A stretch of 64,000 nt of DNA from Notamacropus eugenii (GCF_028372415.1 NC_092872.1:278569206-278633205), one strand, 5' to 3'; counted from the stretch's first letter, positions 22,661 through 33,944 are shown. Program-made: numbers and translations. The notes: a model not told the origin generated them from the letters alone.

Positions 22661-23429
22661 TTTTCATTAAATGAACCAGAAATATTTAGAAAGCCCTTAC
22701 TCTGTCCAACAAAAGCAGGACAGACCCTTCAATCAAAAAGTTGACATTACAACACAAGGCAACCTTCATGAGACAAACTCAACACAAATAGTTTCTCAGA
22801 ATCTGACTTTTTCAAGAAGTGAGTACAGTTATCCCTTCCACATCCCAGGGAGTAGGGGTGTGGTATCCCCATGATCTGGAAAATTCACATAAAAATTTTT
22901 GACCCTTCCACTGTACCAGAGAAGTCTGAATTTCTTCTTTTTCTTTTATGGGGAGTTTACAGTACCTTACTGTAAAATTTGGGTCAGTATTATACAATAT
23001 GATACATATACTTTATGCATTTCTGAGTTTCTAAAGTTTTTCTGTCTCTTCTGCTGACCTTCACATGTCATCTGAAGTTTCCACAAAACTTCCCAAAAAA
23101 TTCCATTTAATTTCTTATAGCGACCTGCCATATATCAAAACCACAATGATGAAGTTGTGATATGGAAGGGATAACTGTAGAGGCTCACAATAGTGAAGCC
23201 TTTGATTTCCCATTCATGATGTTTTTTTTCATGAAATTTTAAATCTGCCCTTTGGTGGAGGAAAAGATTTCTGACATCTTTTTATGAATTCTGCAGATCT
23301 CTACCCAGAAATCCTCCACCTGATTACTTAGAATTAAAAAAAAAATTAAAGGGAAGAACATTTTGTTCACTGGAGACAGATTTACCTGGCACATTGTGTT
23401 TTTTCTGATTACAATCACTTTGTGGTGAG

Positions 23430-23755
23430 AAGTTCATAGAATCTTAGGGTTTGGAAGAGGCCTAGAAAAGCCTGAAACTGACTAGTCCAGCTAAGATCTG
23501 AAGAAGAAATCCTTCAACCAAACCCTCAACAAGCAGCCTTTGCTTAGAGGTTTCCCATAAGGAGGAATCTACAACCTCCCAGGCCAGTCCATTCTCCTTG
23601 GGGTAACATGTAATGATTAGGAAATTCTCCCTAAGGTCCCTTTTGCATCTCCATCCCTTGCTTCTTGTTCTGCCCTGTTGGATCAAGCAGAAATAGGGTA
23701 AAGCCTTCTCCATATCACAAGCTTTCAGATGTTTGGAGATAGCCCCAGGCCCAGA
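23430..23755 (-). mobile_element. CR1/L3 LINE fragment, antisense (part 1)
   Basis: It starts with the 3'-end signature 'catagaatcttagggtttggaag' and contains 'gcctttgcttagaggtttccc' and 'acaagctttcagatgtttggagatag', all typical of the antisense CR1/L3 3' region. It resumes at about 24,300 after an insertion. Confidence 0.65.
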
Positions 23756-24299
23756 CCAATTTCCTCAACTAAAAAATGAAGGAGCTTGAACCAGATGAGC
23801 TCTGATATCCCTCCCAATTCCAGACCAGTAGTCCTCACTCTCTTCTCTTTTCCAAAATAAACATCTGAGAGAGAGACCAAATTTGGAGTTTTTATACTGA
23901 CAAAGGGGGAAAATGATCTCTCTTGGTCCACTCCTTCCTTTCCAAAAGAAAAAGAAAAAATGATGGCAGTGTGAGCCTGGAAAATAGAATGTTGTGCTGG
24001 ATCTGCTCAGCAAGGAAGATGAGGGGCCTCTGGCCAAGTGAACTCCCCCATTTTGAACTGCCTAGAGGCTTGGTAGGTCTATTTAGTTTGCATCCCCAGA
24101 AGCACTCTGAGCATTAGGGATGACTCTAACTCCACTATCTACAGACTTCTTCAATGTTGGAGAAGATTCTCCTATGGACTACTGTTCCCCATGGTCTCTA
24201 AGGAGTTTTCCTGGAGGCTGAAGATGTGAGCTTACCTCTATTCAATAAAGGTCCTTTTGCTACCGTGCTGTGATTCTTGCTGTCTTGGAGCTCCCTCCA
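23756..24299. other. Unidentified insertion between two CR1/L3 pieces
   Basis: Some 540 bp separate two adjacent CR1/L3 segments, starting with a MIR-like scrap (23,758-23,830). The remainder is unassigned. It includes AATAAA at 24,244-24,249 followed by a G/T-rich stretch, which would fit the right end of an LTR. I found no convincing TG...CA boundaries or target duplication. Confidence 0.35.
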
Positions 24300-24440
24300 T
24301 TTAAACCTGAGCACCCCTTGGCTACAGTGTCCCCAGTTGTTTTGATCTCTCTTCACGTGGCATAATTTTGAGAAGCTGGACCATCCTTGTCACCCTCCAC
24401 TGGATACTCCTCAGTTGATCAACTTAAGCGTAGACTTTCT
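24300..24440 (-). mobile_element. CR1/L3 LINE fragment, antisense (part 2)
   Basis: 'cataattttgagaagctggaccatccttgtcaccctccactggat' continues the CR1/L3 antisense sequence interrupted at 23,755. Confidence 0.6.
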
Positions 24441-25394
24441 TTAAAACGTAGATGAGGCATAAAACAGTTCAGCCTCCTCATTTTAAGTGAGGAAACCAAG
24501 GTCCTTAGTGGAGGAAATAAATTTACTGGGTACCTAGCAGGTGATCAACATGATGCTAAATCCTAAGAGGGAGAGGAAAAGAGCCTAGACCCTAAGATAC
24601 AACCTTTATCTTTAAGGGATCTTATAAATATATACAATGATTCCTATCACCGTTAGTTCTCCTGGGCCTCAGTTTCTTTATCTGTAAAATGAGAAAGTTG
24701 GACCAAATGGCTCATTACATCTCTTTCAAGTCCAGATCTAGGTTTCTATGGGGAGGAGAGGAGTAACTGCAAAAGAAGAAATCATAAATGGAAACAAATT
24801 ATTGATATCCAAAGATTTGTTTGAGTTCATCAAAACGTAATTTTGAAAGTCAGTATTGCATATATAGGCCCTGATCATAGATAAAGATTTAACTAGACAC
24901 CACAACACAAAAGAAGAATAAGCAGTTACATAAGTGTTCTTCTGTTTACATTTGTATTTTTGAAGTCTATTAGTTTGTTTTGGCTTTGTGGTTAAGGACA
25001 TAAGCACATGAAAATATTTGCTAATCTCCCTTGTATGAACTCCAAGTTGTGTGAACATCTTTCTGTATTTATGGAAATTAAAGTGCACTTTCACTTACCA
25101 AAAGTCATAACCAATGAGATGAATACACATATATGTGTGTATAAATGTGTATTTACCTGGAAATAGCCATATCAGGCACCTACAGTTCACAAGGACAATG
25201 CCACCACTGCTGTTCATCCAAACTCCCAGCTAAGCTTGGGCTAACTGTAACATATATACATGAGACCAAATGGAAATACACGAAGAACCTAGCACTGTGT
25301 AAGCTAGAGAATTTCCCTCCCTGTCTTCATACCGATACCCAGAAAACACAACCTATGATTATAATGTGAAACAAGTCTATGTGACTATCTATAG
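24441..25394. other. Intergenic, mostly unassigned
   Basis: A MIR-like core lies at about 24,655-24,750 ('gggcctcagtttctttatctgtaaaatgag'). The minus-strand ORF at 24,738-25,094 (118 codons) has no recognisable similarity and is probably chance. Nothing else is assignable. Confidence 0.5.
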
Positions 25395-25535
25395 TTGTTA
25401 TTGTTGTTCAGTCATTCAGTTGTTTTCAACTCTTTGGGACCCCATGGACTATATCACACCAACACTGTCCATGGGGTTTTCTTGGCAAAGATGCCAGAAT
25501 GATTTGCCTTTTCCTTCTCCAGTGGAGAAGATTTA
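25395..25535 (-). mobile_element. RTE/BovB-type tail (Mar1-like SINE fragment), antisense
   Basis: 'gttgttcagtcattcagttg', 'actctttgggaccccatggac' and 'tggggttttcttggcaaagat' followed by 'ttgccttttccttctccag' are the reverse of the Mar1/RTE tail. The tRNA head is missing. Confidence 0.75.
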
Positions 25536-26342
25536 CAAAGCCACTTGTCTACAATATGTCTACAATACAAAGCCAAGCTGTCTACAAAAGTTATGCTCTA
25601 AGCTACAATGACTCTGCCTCAGAGAGGCTAGGTCCCTGTGGACAGTTATACTGTATTTACAGTAAAGATCGACCAGACCAATAACTCAAAACAGAAAGTG
25701 TAATCATTTCCTGAGCCCAAATGCTCAAGGCCACAGGAGGCCTAAATGATGTCTCTACAAGATGTATTTCAAGCTATAAACATGAGCATAGAATGGTGGG
25801 AAGGTTACTGGAAGTTCTGCCAAGTTTCAGGTCTGGATAACGTCAGAAATGTTGAATGTTTGTTTTACTTCAGAGATGTGTCCAAAAGCAAAGAAAGACT
25901 TGAAGTCAACTAGACCATGGGACTGAGTGAAGGAAGCTGCCTAGCAGCCAAGTCAAGCATTTGCAACACACTTATCATGTGTCAATCACTGCTAAGACAC
26001 CACTTACTGTATAGCAATCACTTTGCTAAATACTAAAGATGAACATATGAGCAGAAAGATAAGACATGCATCCAAGGATGTATGGTCTAGCCTAAATTTA
26101 GACAGCTAGTTAGTGGCCAAGCCAAGATGGGAACCCTGGTCTCCTGATTTCAAAGCCAGGGCTCTTTCCCTTATACCAGAATTATAGACTTTTGACTTAC
26201 TGACCTATCCTTAAGTAAATATATCCTTCTCATTAGAATCTGACTAGGAAAGGTTTAATTAATGTTTGTGGAATTGAACTGTTGAATCTTTGGTCTTCAA
26301 AGGACTTTCAAGAAGTTTCCCATTCATACTCCACCACCACTA

Positions 26343-26343
<1 letters not shown>
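25536..26343. other. Intergenic, mostly unassigned
   Basis: A MIR-like antisense piece lies at about 26,095-26,200 ('gacagctagttagtggccaagcc...gatttcaaagccagggctctttcc'). There is no gene evidence. Confidence 0.5.

Positions 26344-26401
<58 letters not shown>
26344..26401. repeat. (GA)n microsatellite
   Basis: This is an almost perfect GA dinucleotide run directly preceding a SINE. Confidence 0.95.
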
Positions 26402-26404
<3 letters not shown>

Positions 26405-26600
26405 CTATAGTCATCCACTGCAACCCAGGCCATCACCAGTTGTCTTGACTTTCGTCCTGTCACTGGATTCTGTGACTCTGGAAGACTGAGGCTGACAACT
26501 TTGTGAGACTCTGCCTCATTTAAATTCAATTCATCCACCAGTCAATATATCACCCATGATGCTGCTGGTGCTCTTCCAAAACAAAGGACAAACAACAAGC
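26402..26600 (+). mobile_element. Marsupial-type SINE with shared LINE-like 3' tail
   Basis: The order is 'ccactgcaacccaggccatcacc', 'ctggattctgtgactctggaag', 'gaggctgacaactttgtgagactctgcctca', then the tail 'atgatgctgctggtgctcttccaaaacaaaggacaaacaac'. It is the same element as the fragment at 13,940. Its tail resembles those at 37,186 and 43,831. Confidence 0.65.
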
Positions 26601-26654
26601 TAGCAACATGTGCCTTACTTTGAACATTCAATAAGGTACAGCTCTGGTTATCTG

Positions 26655-26930
26655 GGTCCTGGGGTGGACAGCACGCTGGACCTGGAGTCAGCAAGAATAA
26701 GAGGTCTAATCCTGCTTCAGATACTTTGTAAATCACTTCGTTTTCAGCAAGTCTCATCAACTGGTTTCCTTAACTGTAAAATAACAATAGCACTTACCTT
26801 GAGAGATTATTGTGAGAGCCAAATGAGATAGCATATGCTAAGTGACTTTGTGAGCCTTGATGAGGAATAGAAGTGTTGGCTGTTCATACGGTCTTCTTTG
26901 GCAACTGAAGATGAACACAACATCTATGAG
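26655..26930 (+). mobile_element. MIR-like SINE followed by a WSINE1-like tail fragment
   Basis: A MIR-like copy (26,655-26,855) shows 'ggtggacagcacgctggacctggagtcag' at the head and 'aactgtaaaataacaatag...gagagattattgtgagagccaaatgaga' downstream. A WSINE1-like tail fragment 'acggtcttctttggcaactgaagatgaacac' is at about 26,885-26,920. Confidence 0.6.
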
Positions 26931-26979
26931 TAGACACAGTTGCCTGAATGGGGACCCAGGTAGCTGGGTAAATCAGCTC

Positions 26980-27645
26980 CTCCTCTCCTGTCCATCTTCC
27001 CCTCCCCTTCCTTCTCTTCTCCAAAGGAAGTTAATTTTGGATGACCAGAAGATGCCCAGTTAACTTGGGTTTTACTGGCTTTTCCTCTCCTCTCCTCCCC
27101 TCCCCTCTCTTCTCCTCTCCTCTACTCTCCTCTCCTCTCCTCTCCTTTCCTTTCTTTTCTTTTCTTTTCTTTTCCCTTCCTTTCCTTTCTCCAAACCTTA
27201 AGACTACTGCACTCTGAAGCTTTTACTTTGGAGGACACTAGGCCCCTGCCTAAGGGCTCTCTTCTGGACCTTTCCAGTTTAAGAGTGATTATCAATAATA
27301 ACTGTCGCTTTTTCCCTCCCGGGCTGATGTCCTTTTCCCCTCCCCCCATGCCTCCTTAAAAGGGCCATCCCCTGGTTACTTCTTAAAGAGTACTGAATGG
27401 GCATTTCCTCACACTAAGTGAGTTCCTGAATAGACCTTGGCCTAAAGGGGTCAAGGTCTGCCATTGCATCCTGGGTCATCTCCAGTCATGCTGATGAATA
27501 TCTGGTCACTGTACTCAGATGGCTCTGGAGGAGAAGTGAGGCTGGTCAGCCCTCCCTCACTCAAAACAAAGTCAAGTGCAAGTCATGTCATCATTTCTCT
27601 GATGGCATGGTCTTCTTTGGCAACGAAGGACGGACACAACAATAA
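26980..27645 (+). mobile_element. Composite repeat A (long form), copy 1
   Basis: This copy is colinear with 39,290-39,866. The shared blocks, in order, are 'ttctctccaaa-gaaggtaaatttt', 'ccagttaacttgggttttactgg', 'taggcccctgcc', 'agggccatccc', 'cctgaatagacctt', 'ccattgcatcctgggtcatctccagtcat', 'actcagatggctctggaggagaa', 'gtcaagtgcaagtcatgtcatcat' and the tail 'cttctttggcaacgaaggac'. The 3' 250 bp matches the WSINE1-like SINE at 29,690-30,003, but the 5' 400 bp differs from that SINE's tRNA head. The CT-rich tract at 27,083-27,190 is an expansion within this copy. Confidence 0.6.
27083..27190. repeat. (TCTCC)n/(TTTTC)n pyrimidine tract
   Basis: About 100 bp of C/T only, made of CTCCT units then TTTTC units. 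It lies inside composite repeat A. Confidence 0.95.
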
Positions 27646-28628
27646 CAGCTTTGGCCAATGGCTTATGCACCCTTATAGTGGTCAGAACTGCTGCCAGTCC
27701 CTGATCCAGAATCCAGGATACTGGGCAACCTCCTGTGAGCTCCCTTAGCACAAGAACTAATTCTCACATTCTGAGCTATGTATGTTCCCCCAGAGATAGG
27801 AAAGTATGCTTGATTCGACCTGGTGTTTGAACACGGGAACTTTCAAAGTGAACCTTGGTAGGTCTTGACAGAATGCTGGAAAATGTTATCTGCCTCCACA
27901 CTGGTATGACAAGGTCCAGGAGCCTCTGCTGTGCAGAATCATGTAGGGACTAAACGAATCTAGGGCACTGAGCTTTCAGCACCAGTGGGTTGGAAAACTA
28001 GACTGAGCATCTTAGCTCTGCTCTGCCGGGACAGCAGGTTATGGAGGGCTTTAAAAGTCAAATGGAAGATTTTCTATTTGATCTTGGAAGTGTGCCTTGC
28101 CCTAGGTCATAAGCTCCTCCATTTAAAGCTAGAAGAAATCTTAGAGATTGTCTGATCCACCTCCCTCATTTTACAGAGAAGGTAACTGAGGTTCACTGAG
28201 TCAAAGTGACTGGCCCAGGGTTTCACAAGGACTAAGAGGGAGAGTTGGAATTAAAACATTGGGGGACCTTGAGATCCTTCTCCCACCTGGCTGTCCCTCC
28301 CTTCTCAGTCTATCTGCTGCATCATCAGCCATCTCTTGCCCATGAAACTCTGAAGCACTGACAGCTCCCCACCCTCTGGTCAGGGTTCTCTTTTCTCTCT
28401 AACAGCTGTGACATCAGTTGCCATGGGTTAAATGTTGATCTCTACACAAATCCAACCCTAATTTCTTGCCTGAATCCCAGACTCACATTACAGGATCCCT
28501 GGAGGATGTGTCCTCATTGATATCCCATAGACACCTCAAACTCAATTATTCACTCTGACTCCAAGCCAAGCATTCTGTTAACTAGACCACACCATTGAAG
28601 TGCCATTCTGTATAAAGACTTCTCTCTA

Positions 28629-28631
<3 letters not shown>
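27646..28631. other. Intergenic, old repeat fragments
   Basis: A fragment of the 'tattaagcacc' family's distal part is at about 28,035-28,095 ('gttatggagggctttaaaagtcaaatggaag'). A MIR-like antisense core is at about 28,150-28,260 ('ctccctcattttacagagaaggtaactgagg'). The rest is unassigned. Confidence 0.5.

Positions 28632-28687
<56 letters not shown>
28632..28687. repeat. (CA)n microsatellite, about 28 units
   Basis: This is an uninterrupted CA dinucleotide run of about 56 bp, likely to be length-polymorphic. Confidence 0.97.
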
Positions 28688-28689
<2 letters not shown>

Positions 28690-29084
28690 CTGCATGATTT
28701 ACTTTTTTCCCTTTTCTAAGCCTGAAGTTGTCTGAAAATGCTCCCAGGGTCCTGTAGCTAGAGCTTTGCACCATAGTACTGAAGTTTAGGACACTGAGTA
28801 CGCTTTTAGTTCTTCAGAAAGACCTGAGTTTAGCACTTCTTTAGCAAGAATGACTCATTAAAATAGAAATCTACCAGATGGTGGCTTCCTTTCTTGCCCA
28901 GCCCTCCGTCCAACTACACACATAGCCCTGGTGGCATCTCCCTTGCAGCAGCCTTGAAGAGTCTCGAAATCTCTGCCCCTTACTATAAAAAACTGAAAAT
29001 AAATAAAATATTTTTTAGAAATAAATAAATTTAAAAATTAAAAAAAGAAATCTTTGCCCCTTGTCCCCCATGCAAGTAGATGAC

Positions 29085-29290
29085 TCAGTAGACAGAGAGT
29101 TGGCATTTGAATCACTGAGACTGACTCCAAATCCTGCCTTCAACCAATTACTCTGGGCAAGTTACCCAATATCTCTCCTTCTCAGTTTCTCCATCTACAA
29201 AATGGGCATAATAAAAGCATCTACTTCATAGGACTGTTGTGAGGATCAAATGAGGTTAAAAAATAAATATGAAATACTTTGCAAACCTTT
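29085..29290 (+). mobile_element. MIR-like SINE
   Basis: 'gactcagtagacagagagttggc', 'ctctgggcaagttaccc', 'ctacaaaatgggcataataaaagc' and 'gttgtgaggatcaaatgagg' appear in MIR order. An A-rich scrap precedes it at 28,985-29,050. Confidence 0.7.
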
Positions 29291-29292
29291 TT

Positions 29293-29537
29293 GCTGGTTC
29301 TCAGTCATTTTTTCGGTTATGTTCAATTCTCCATGACCTCATTTGGGGTTTTCTTGACAAAGGTTGTGGAGGGGTTTACCATTTCCTTCTCCAGCTCATT
29401 TTACAGATGAGGAAACTGAGGCAAACCCAGTTAAGTGACTTGCCCAGGTAAGTAAGTGTCCGAGACTGTATTTGAACTCAAGGCTTCCTGACTCCAAGCC
29501 TGGCACTCTATGCACTGTACCACCCAGCTGCCTCCTT
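29293..29537 (-). mobile_element. Mar1-like tRNA/RTE SINE, antisense, near full length
   Basis: It is the reverse of the standard order: RTE tail ('ttctcagtcattttttcggt', 'ccatgacctcatttggggttttcttg'), core ('cattttacagatgaggaaactgagg') and tRNA-derived head ('ctctatgcactgtaccacccagctgcc'). Confidence 0.8.
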
Positions 29538-29689
29538 GCAAACCCTTAAAGTGTTATATTAGGGTTTTTATTATGATTATTATTTATTAACATCACTCCC
29601 AATCACCAGTTACAGCACAATCTCTGTCATTGGCTTTCTTCTTTGCTCTTTTGCCTTTCTTTGTATCTGCAATGCTTAGCATACAGTGT

Positions 29690-30003
29690 GTGTGTTCATC
29701 CTTCGTTGCCAAAGAAGACTATGTCATCAGAGAAATAATGACATGACTGGCACTTGACTTTGTTTTGAGTGAGGCAGGGCTGTGCAGGTCACCAGCCTCA
29801 CTTCTCCTCCAGAGCCATCTGAATCCAGTGACCAGATATTCGTCAGGATGACTGGAGATGACCCAGGATGAAGCAATTGGGGTTAAGTGACTTGCCCAAG
29901 GTCACACAGCTAGTGAGTGTCAAGCATCTGAGGTGATATTTGAACTCAGGTCCTTCTGACTCCTACACTGGTATTCTATCCACTGCACCACCTAGCTGCC
30001 CAC
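29690..30003 (-). mobile_element. WSINE1-like SINE, antisense, full length
   Basis: On the minus strand it has a tRNA-derived head (GGGCAGCTAGGTGGTGCAGT), a 'cttgacactcactagctgtgtgacc' core, a central block 'catcctgggtcatctccagtcatcctgacgaatatctgg', and the tail 'gacatagtcttctttggcaacgaaggatgaac'. The well-kept head and tail make it one of the younger SINEs here. I recall this family from Australasian marsupials. Confidence 0.75.
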
Positions 30004-30077
30004 AGACATGGAGGTAGGAGATCTGGGCTGGAACCTTATCTATGACACTACCTGGGTGACCTTGGACCTCAAACTAA

Positions 30078-30126
30078 GACTGGCTAGGTGACTCACTTTT
30101 CCTAGGTCTCCAAAGCCTCCATGGTA
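30078..30126. repeat. 49-bp dispersed exact duplicate, copy 1
   Basis: It is identical over 49 bp to 31,717-31,765 in the same orientation, 1,639 bp apart. It begins GACTGGCTAGGTGACTCAC and ends CCTCCATGGTA. The flanks differ. This copy sits in a degenerate MIR-like stretch (30,004-30,235). Confidence 0.95.
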
Positions 30127-30234
30127 TGAGACTCAGAAAGAAGTGACTTGCCCAAAAACTTAGGATCAGAATTTGGGACCCAGGTCCTCCAACTCAAAAA
30201 TCTATGATTCTTTCCACTATACCCTACTGCCTCT

Positions 30235-30810
30235 AACAAAATAATAGTTCATATTTATATAGTACGGTACGTTTTATAAAGAGCTTTCCTCCCAGTGATC
30301 CTCTGAGATAGAGAGCTTTTAAGCATTGTTATTCCTGCTTTATAGATAAACTGAATTTTGAAGAGATGAAGTTATTTGCCAGCCAGTTTCAAAGCCAGGG
30401 CTAGAACCTCCAGGTCTTTTTGACTTTTTAAGTCTTGTAATTTTTTTCCCATTGAACTACGTTTTTCTGACATCAGCAATGCTTATTTATATGACCATAT
30501 ATATGGGTAAGAAAGATAATTTTAATTGCAGTATGAAGGAAAGTTGGTGGATAGAGCACCAAACCTGGAGTCAGGAAGACCTGAGTTCAAATGGAGATTC
30601 AGACACTTACTAGCTCTGTCTTCCCTGGGCAAGTCACTTAATCTCTTGTTTTCCGCTTTTGTTTCATCAAATGTAAAATGGGAATAACAAGTAGGTAGCA
30701 CTTAACTTTGCATGGTGGTTGTGAGGATCAAATGAAAGAATATTTGTAAAAAAGCCTTTTAACACAATGTCTGGTAGTACATAGTATGTGCTATTTGTCT
30801 TTCCTCTTCC
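30235..30810. mobile_element. Two MIR-like SINEs in opposite orientation
   Basis: 30,240-30,440 is antisense ('gagatagagagcttttaagcattgttattcctgctttatagataaactg'). 30,535-30,810 is sense, with a tRNA-like head ('gtggatagagcaccaaacctggagtcagg') and the end 'gttgtgaggatcaaatgaaag'. Confidence 0.65.
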
Positions 30811-31716
30811 CTTTTTCCCCTTCCCAATTTGAAGCTTCATTTTAAAAAATGGATATATTTTGGTTTTAGATCACCTATTTATGAATACATTCCTCCTTCA
30901 TCTCTGAATCAGCAGGTCATCGCTTCTTACAGAGGGTGAAAGTAGTTCATCAGAGCTAACCAACCCGTCAGTCAATTCTGACAACCTAATTCTGAGATCC
31001 TGTAATCTCCTAGATCTGTGAAGGAGGGATGTGTTTGAATTTTTTATTGCTTCTTTGGGTCATTGTAACTACTTAGTTTCAGGGTTTTTGGTGTTGGTAG
31101 CTCTTAGATTTACATTGTTACAGGAACTGTATATATTGTGTTTATATTTCTGCTTGCTGTATTCTTCCTCAATGAATGGCTTCCCTGAATTCTTTATATT
31201 TGTTTCCTTAGGCACTTTCTACTTTCATTTTAGCCAATTTTTACTGGGTATGAGGTAGAATTTGAGTTGCTTTGATTTGATTTATTTTTGACACATTGCA
31301 GTTGTTTTTAGAACTTTTTGTATCCTTTGACTACTTGTGTATTGGGGAAAGTCTCTTGGTTTCATATGTTAATATTGTGTAGCTTCGATAACAGACTCTT
31401 TTCAGAGATGTGATGCAAAGATTTTTTTCCCTTAAGCTTCATTTTGAGTTTAACCATATTTTTATAGCATTCTAAATAACTTTAATGACCTTATACATTG
31501 TTGTGAGTGTGAGTACTCTCTTTGCCAATGCAGAACATTTCCCCTGTGTGCCTCAGTAGGTGGTTTTTGTAAGTTGTGGCAAAATAAAAAATTGAGACCC
31601 TCATGCTCAACCTTCTGCTGATGAGTATTTACATACTCCCTTTTGCTAGTTCCTCTGTAGACAGTTTATGCTCAAAGTTATCATCTTGTGGGATCTGCTA
31701 TTGAAAGAAGACTTAG

Positions 31717-31765
31717 GACTGGCTAGGTGACTCACTTTTCCTAGGTCTCCAAAGCCTCCATGGTA
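31717..31765. repeat. 49-bp dispersed exact duplicate, copy 2
   Basis: This is the exact copy of 30,078-30,126. The left flank (...gaaagaagacttag) and right flank (ctatcagtaaactag) show no repeat structure. Copy 2 may therefore be the derived one. Confidence 0.95.
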
Positions 31766-32880
31766 CTATCAGTAAACTAGCACCAAAGAAGGATGGAAGT
31801 GAAGGGCAAGTTGAATGAGAAAATCAAGGGAGTGGGGGAGAGGGAAAGAGAAGAGGAAAAGTATAGAAGTTAAAGACCCCATAAGACCATAATTTGTCAT
31901 GGAAATCAATTTTAAAGAAACTATACTACTTTCTAATCAATAAACACTAAGTAAGCAATTCTTTACCTTAGTGTGGATAGTTGTAACCCCACTCAGATAG
32001 ATCAAAACTTTTTTTTAAATGTGCTATTCCTAACAGATAATTAAATTTAAAACAGGCTTGCCAATGTTGGTGGTAATTTTTTTTTAATGACATCGACTTC
32101 TCTCTTGTTAGAAGCCTCATTATAGAGAATCATGACATGAGAAACTTGTGTGGAATTGGAGACAAATAATAAGAAATCTCCAAATTTTCTCAATTCCAGG
32201 AAGTATTAATAGGTGACATGGTAAAGCCAGTACTTATGACAGGAGAAAGTTAGGGAACAGACAGTAACAGATGGGCTCTACTTTCTGTCTCCTGATAGAA
32301 ACAACAATGAGAAGGAACTAGGCTTAGAAGAAAAACAAAACAGGGAAAGTTATGACTAGGCACTGAGACAGCTTGCTTGTCCTGGGTCCGAAATGCAACT
32401 CTTAGTCTAGTACTTTAATGATGACAAATTATACATAAGGTAGAATTTTTTAAACTTTTAAATTTTTTTTAACTTTTAAACTTTAAAAATAAATTTGCAC
32501 CAGTTTAGTCAGTGCACATGCAAACTAGGCGCTGAATAAAAGCTGCTTGTTGACTTGCCCCTAGCCAGCCCAAGGAGCTGTTTCTAAAGCATGGAGTTTC
32601 CTCTTTCTTCTTCTGTCTACAGTAGCCTCCCTCTTCTTCCCCTTTTTCTCTCTGTCTCATCATTTTGTCAATTCCTCCTGTGCTTCCCGGACTCCATCAG
32701 GGGAGGCTGTCCTCCCAACACTTTCATCCTTAGCAGCCACAGTGTGCTCACCCTCTGCGCTAGAGAGTAGCCCCATCACAGATATCAGGGTCTTCCAGGG
32801 TTTTGAGTCCTTCCACTTTTTCTGACCAGTACTTGCGGGTCATGGACAGAGGGGTCCTTTCTCATGTTCAAGAGTCATTC

Positions 32881-32899
32881 CTGACACCAGAGGGCGCCA
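32881..32899 (+). promoter_or_regulatory. CTCF-like motif
   Basis: CACCAGAGGGCGCCA matches the CTCF core CACCAGRKGGCGCYA with the usual spacing. It sits in a GC-richer, repeat-poor block between the two genes. Binding is inferred from the motif only. Confidence 0.5.
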
Positions 32900-33944
32900 G
32901 AGGCTAGTCTCTCAGTGACCCAAGTTTTTACTGATAGAAATGTTTGGTTTTATTGCTGTAAAACTTAGGATAACCCTTAAAAATGCACACTCCCAGCACC
33001 GAAGTGTTTGCCCCAATGCCAGGAGAGGTCAGGCTCTCCTAAGGCCAACCGCACTACAGAAGTTCCAAAGGTGACTTTTTTCATCACAGGAGCAGACTAG
33101 ACTGACTGAGCGCAGGGAGTCCTCCTGAGCCTGGCCACAGAATGAGGACTTCTGAAGCCGCAATGCTCCTCGAATACTGGCTGTTAAGTTACTGGTGGAG
33201 GAGAGGAGGAGAGGGTTCAGTGATGGATAGAATTGAGGGAGGAAAACCGAAGCTTTCTTCCTCTGAAATATCCTTTTTTTAGTTAAGGAAACTGAAGTCC
33301 AGAAAGAGAATATAACCGGTCCAAGGTCACTGAGATGATAAAAAGCAGGCAGAAATCAGATTAGTACCACTGGATTCCAAATCCTGGGAGCCTTCTGCTG
33401 TGTGTTCACACAATTATTAAGTATCCAAGCCAGGACTCAAACCCAGAACTTCTAACTCACTCTTTCCACTCTGCTCCACTATCACACTTTAGTGTGGGAG
33501 GGGGCAGGAGGGGCTCTGCCACACAGAGAAGAAGACTAGCTGGTCATCTCCTAGTCAAACTAATTTTCCTTTAGAACCTTCTGCCAAGCTCAGTTGTTTC
33601 TTCCCTGCCCAAGCACCTTGGGTCTAGGTTGCTCTACTTAACTCCTTGCTTGCTTTACAACAAACTCCCTATTTAAGGATTTTGAAAAATAAAGAGGAAA
33701 CAAATTATTTTCTGGAGCTGCAACACCTGAGATAGAAACCACAGTGGCCTCATGTGACTACAGCAAGAAGATTAGTAAGCAGGACATTTAAGAGAATGAG
33801 CATGCCTCTCTCCCTGTGCCCTGGGAGTCCTTCCTCCTAAACTCTACCAGAACTGAAGAGTCCTGCCAGTTAGGATCAGAGGGGTTAGCAACCTTTTACT
33901 TCTCTTTCCTCCAATCTTATCCTTCAGTTCATCTCAACCCAAAA

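Larger units (their letters stand above)
30811..33944. other. Intergenic, few recognisable repeats
   Basis: A T-rich stretch at 31,020-31,600 with a short ORF (31,031-31,258) looks like old non-coding sequence. Nothing is assignable from 31,766 to 32,870 apart from A/T runs near 32,440-32,490. A moderately GC-richer block at 32,560-33,180 carries a CTCF-like motif. A MIR-like antisense piece is at about 33,280-33,480. Confidence 0.5.

Noticed and set aside
24738..25094. 118-codon minus-strand ORF
   Set aside because: No recognisable similarity, Lys/Asn-rich composition typical of AT-rich non-coding sequence, no neighbouring exon.
29960..30003. tRNA-like A/B-box sequence on the minus strand
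   Set aside because: It is the tRNA-derived head of a SINE; no cloverleaf with paired acceptor stem could be seen here or at the similar heads at 5,850 and 29,515.
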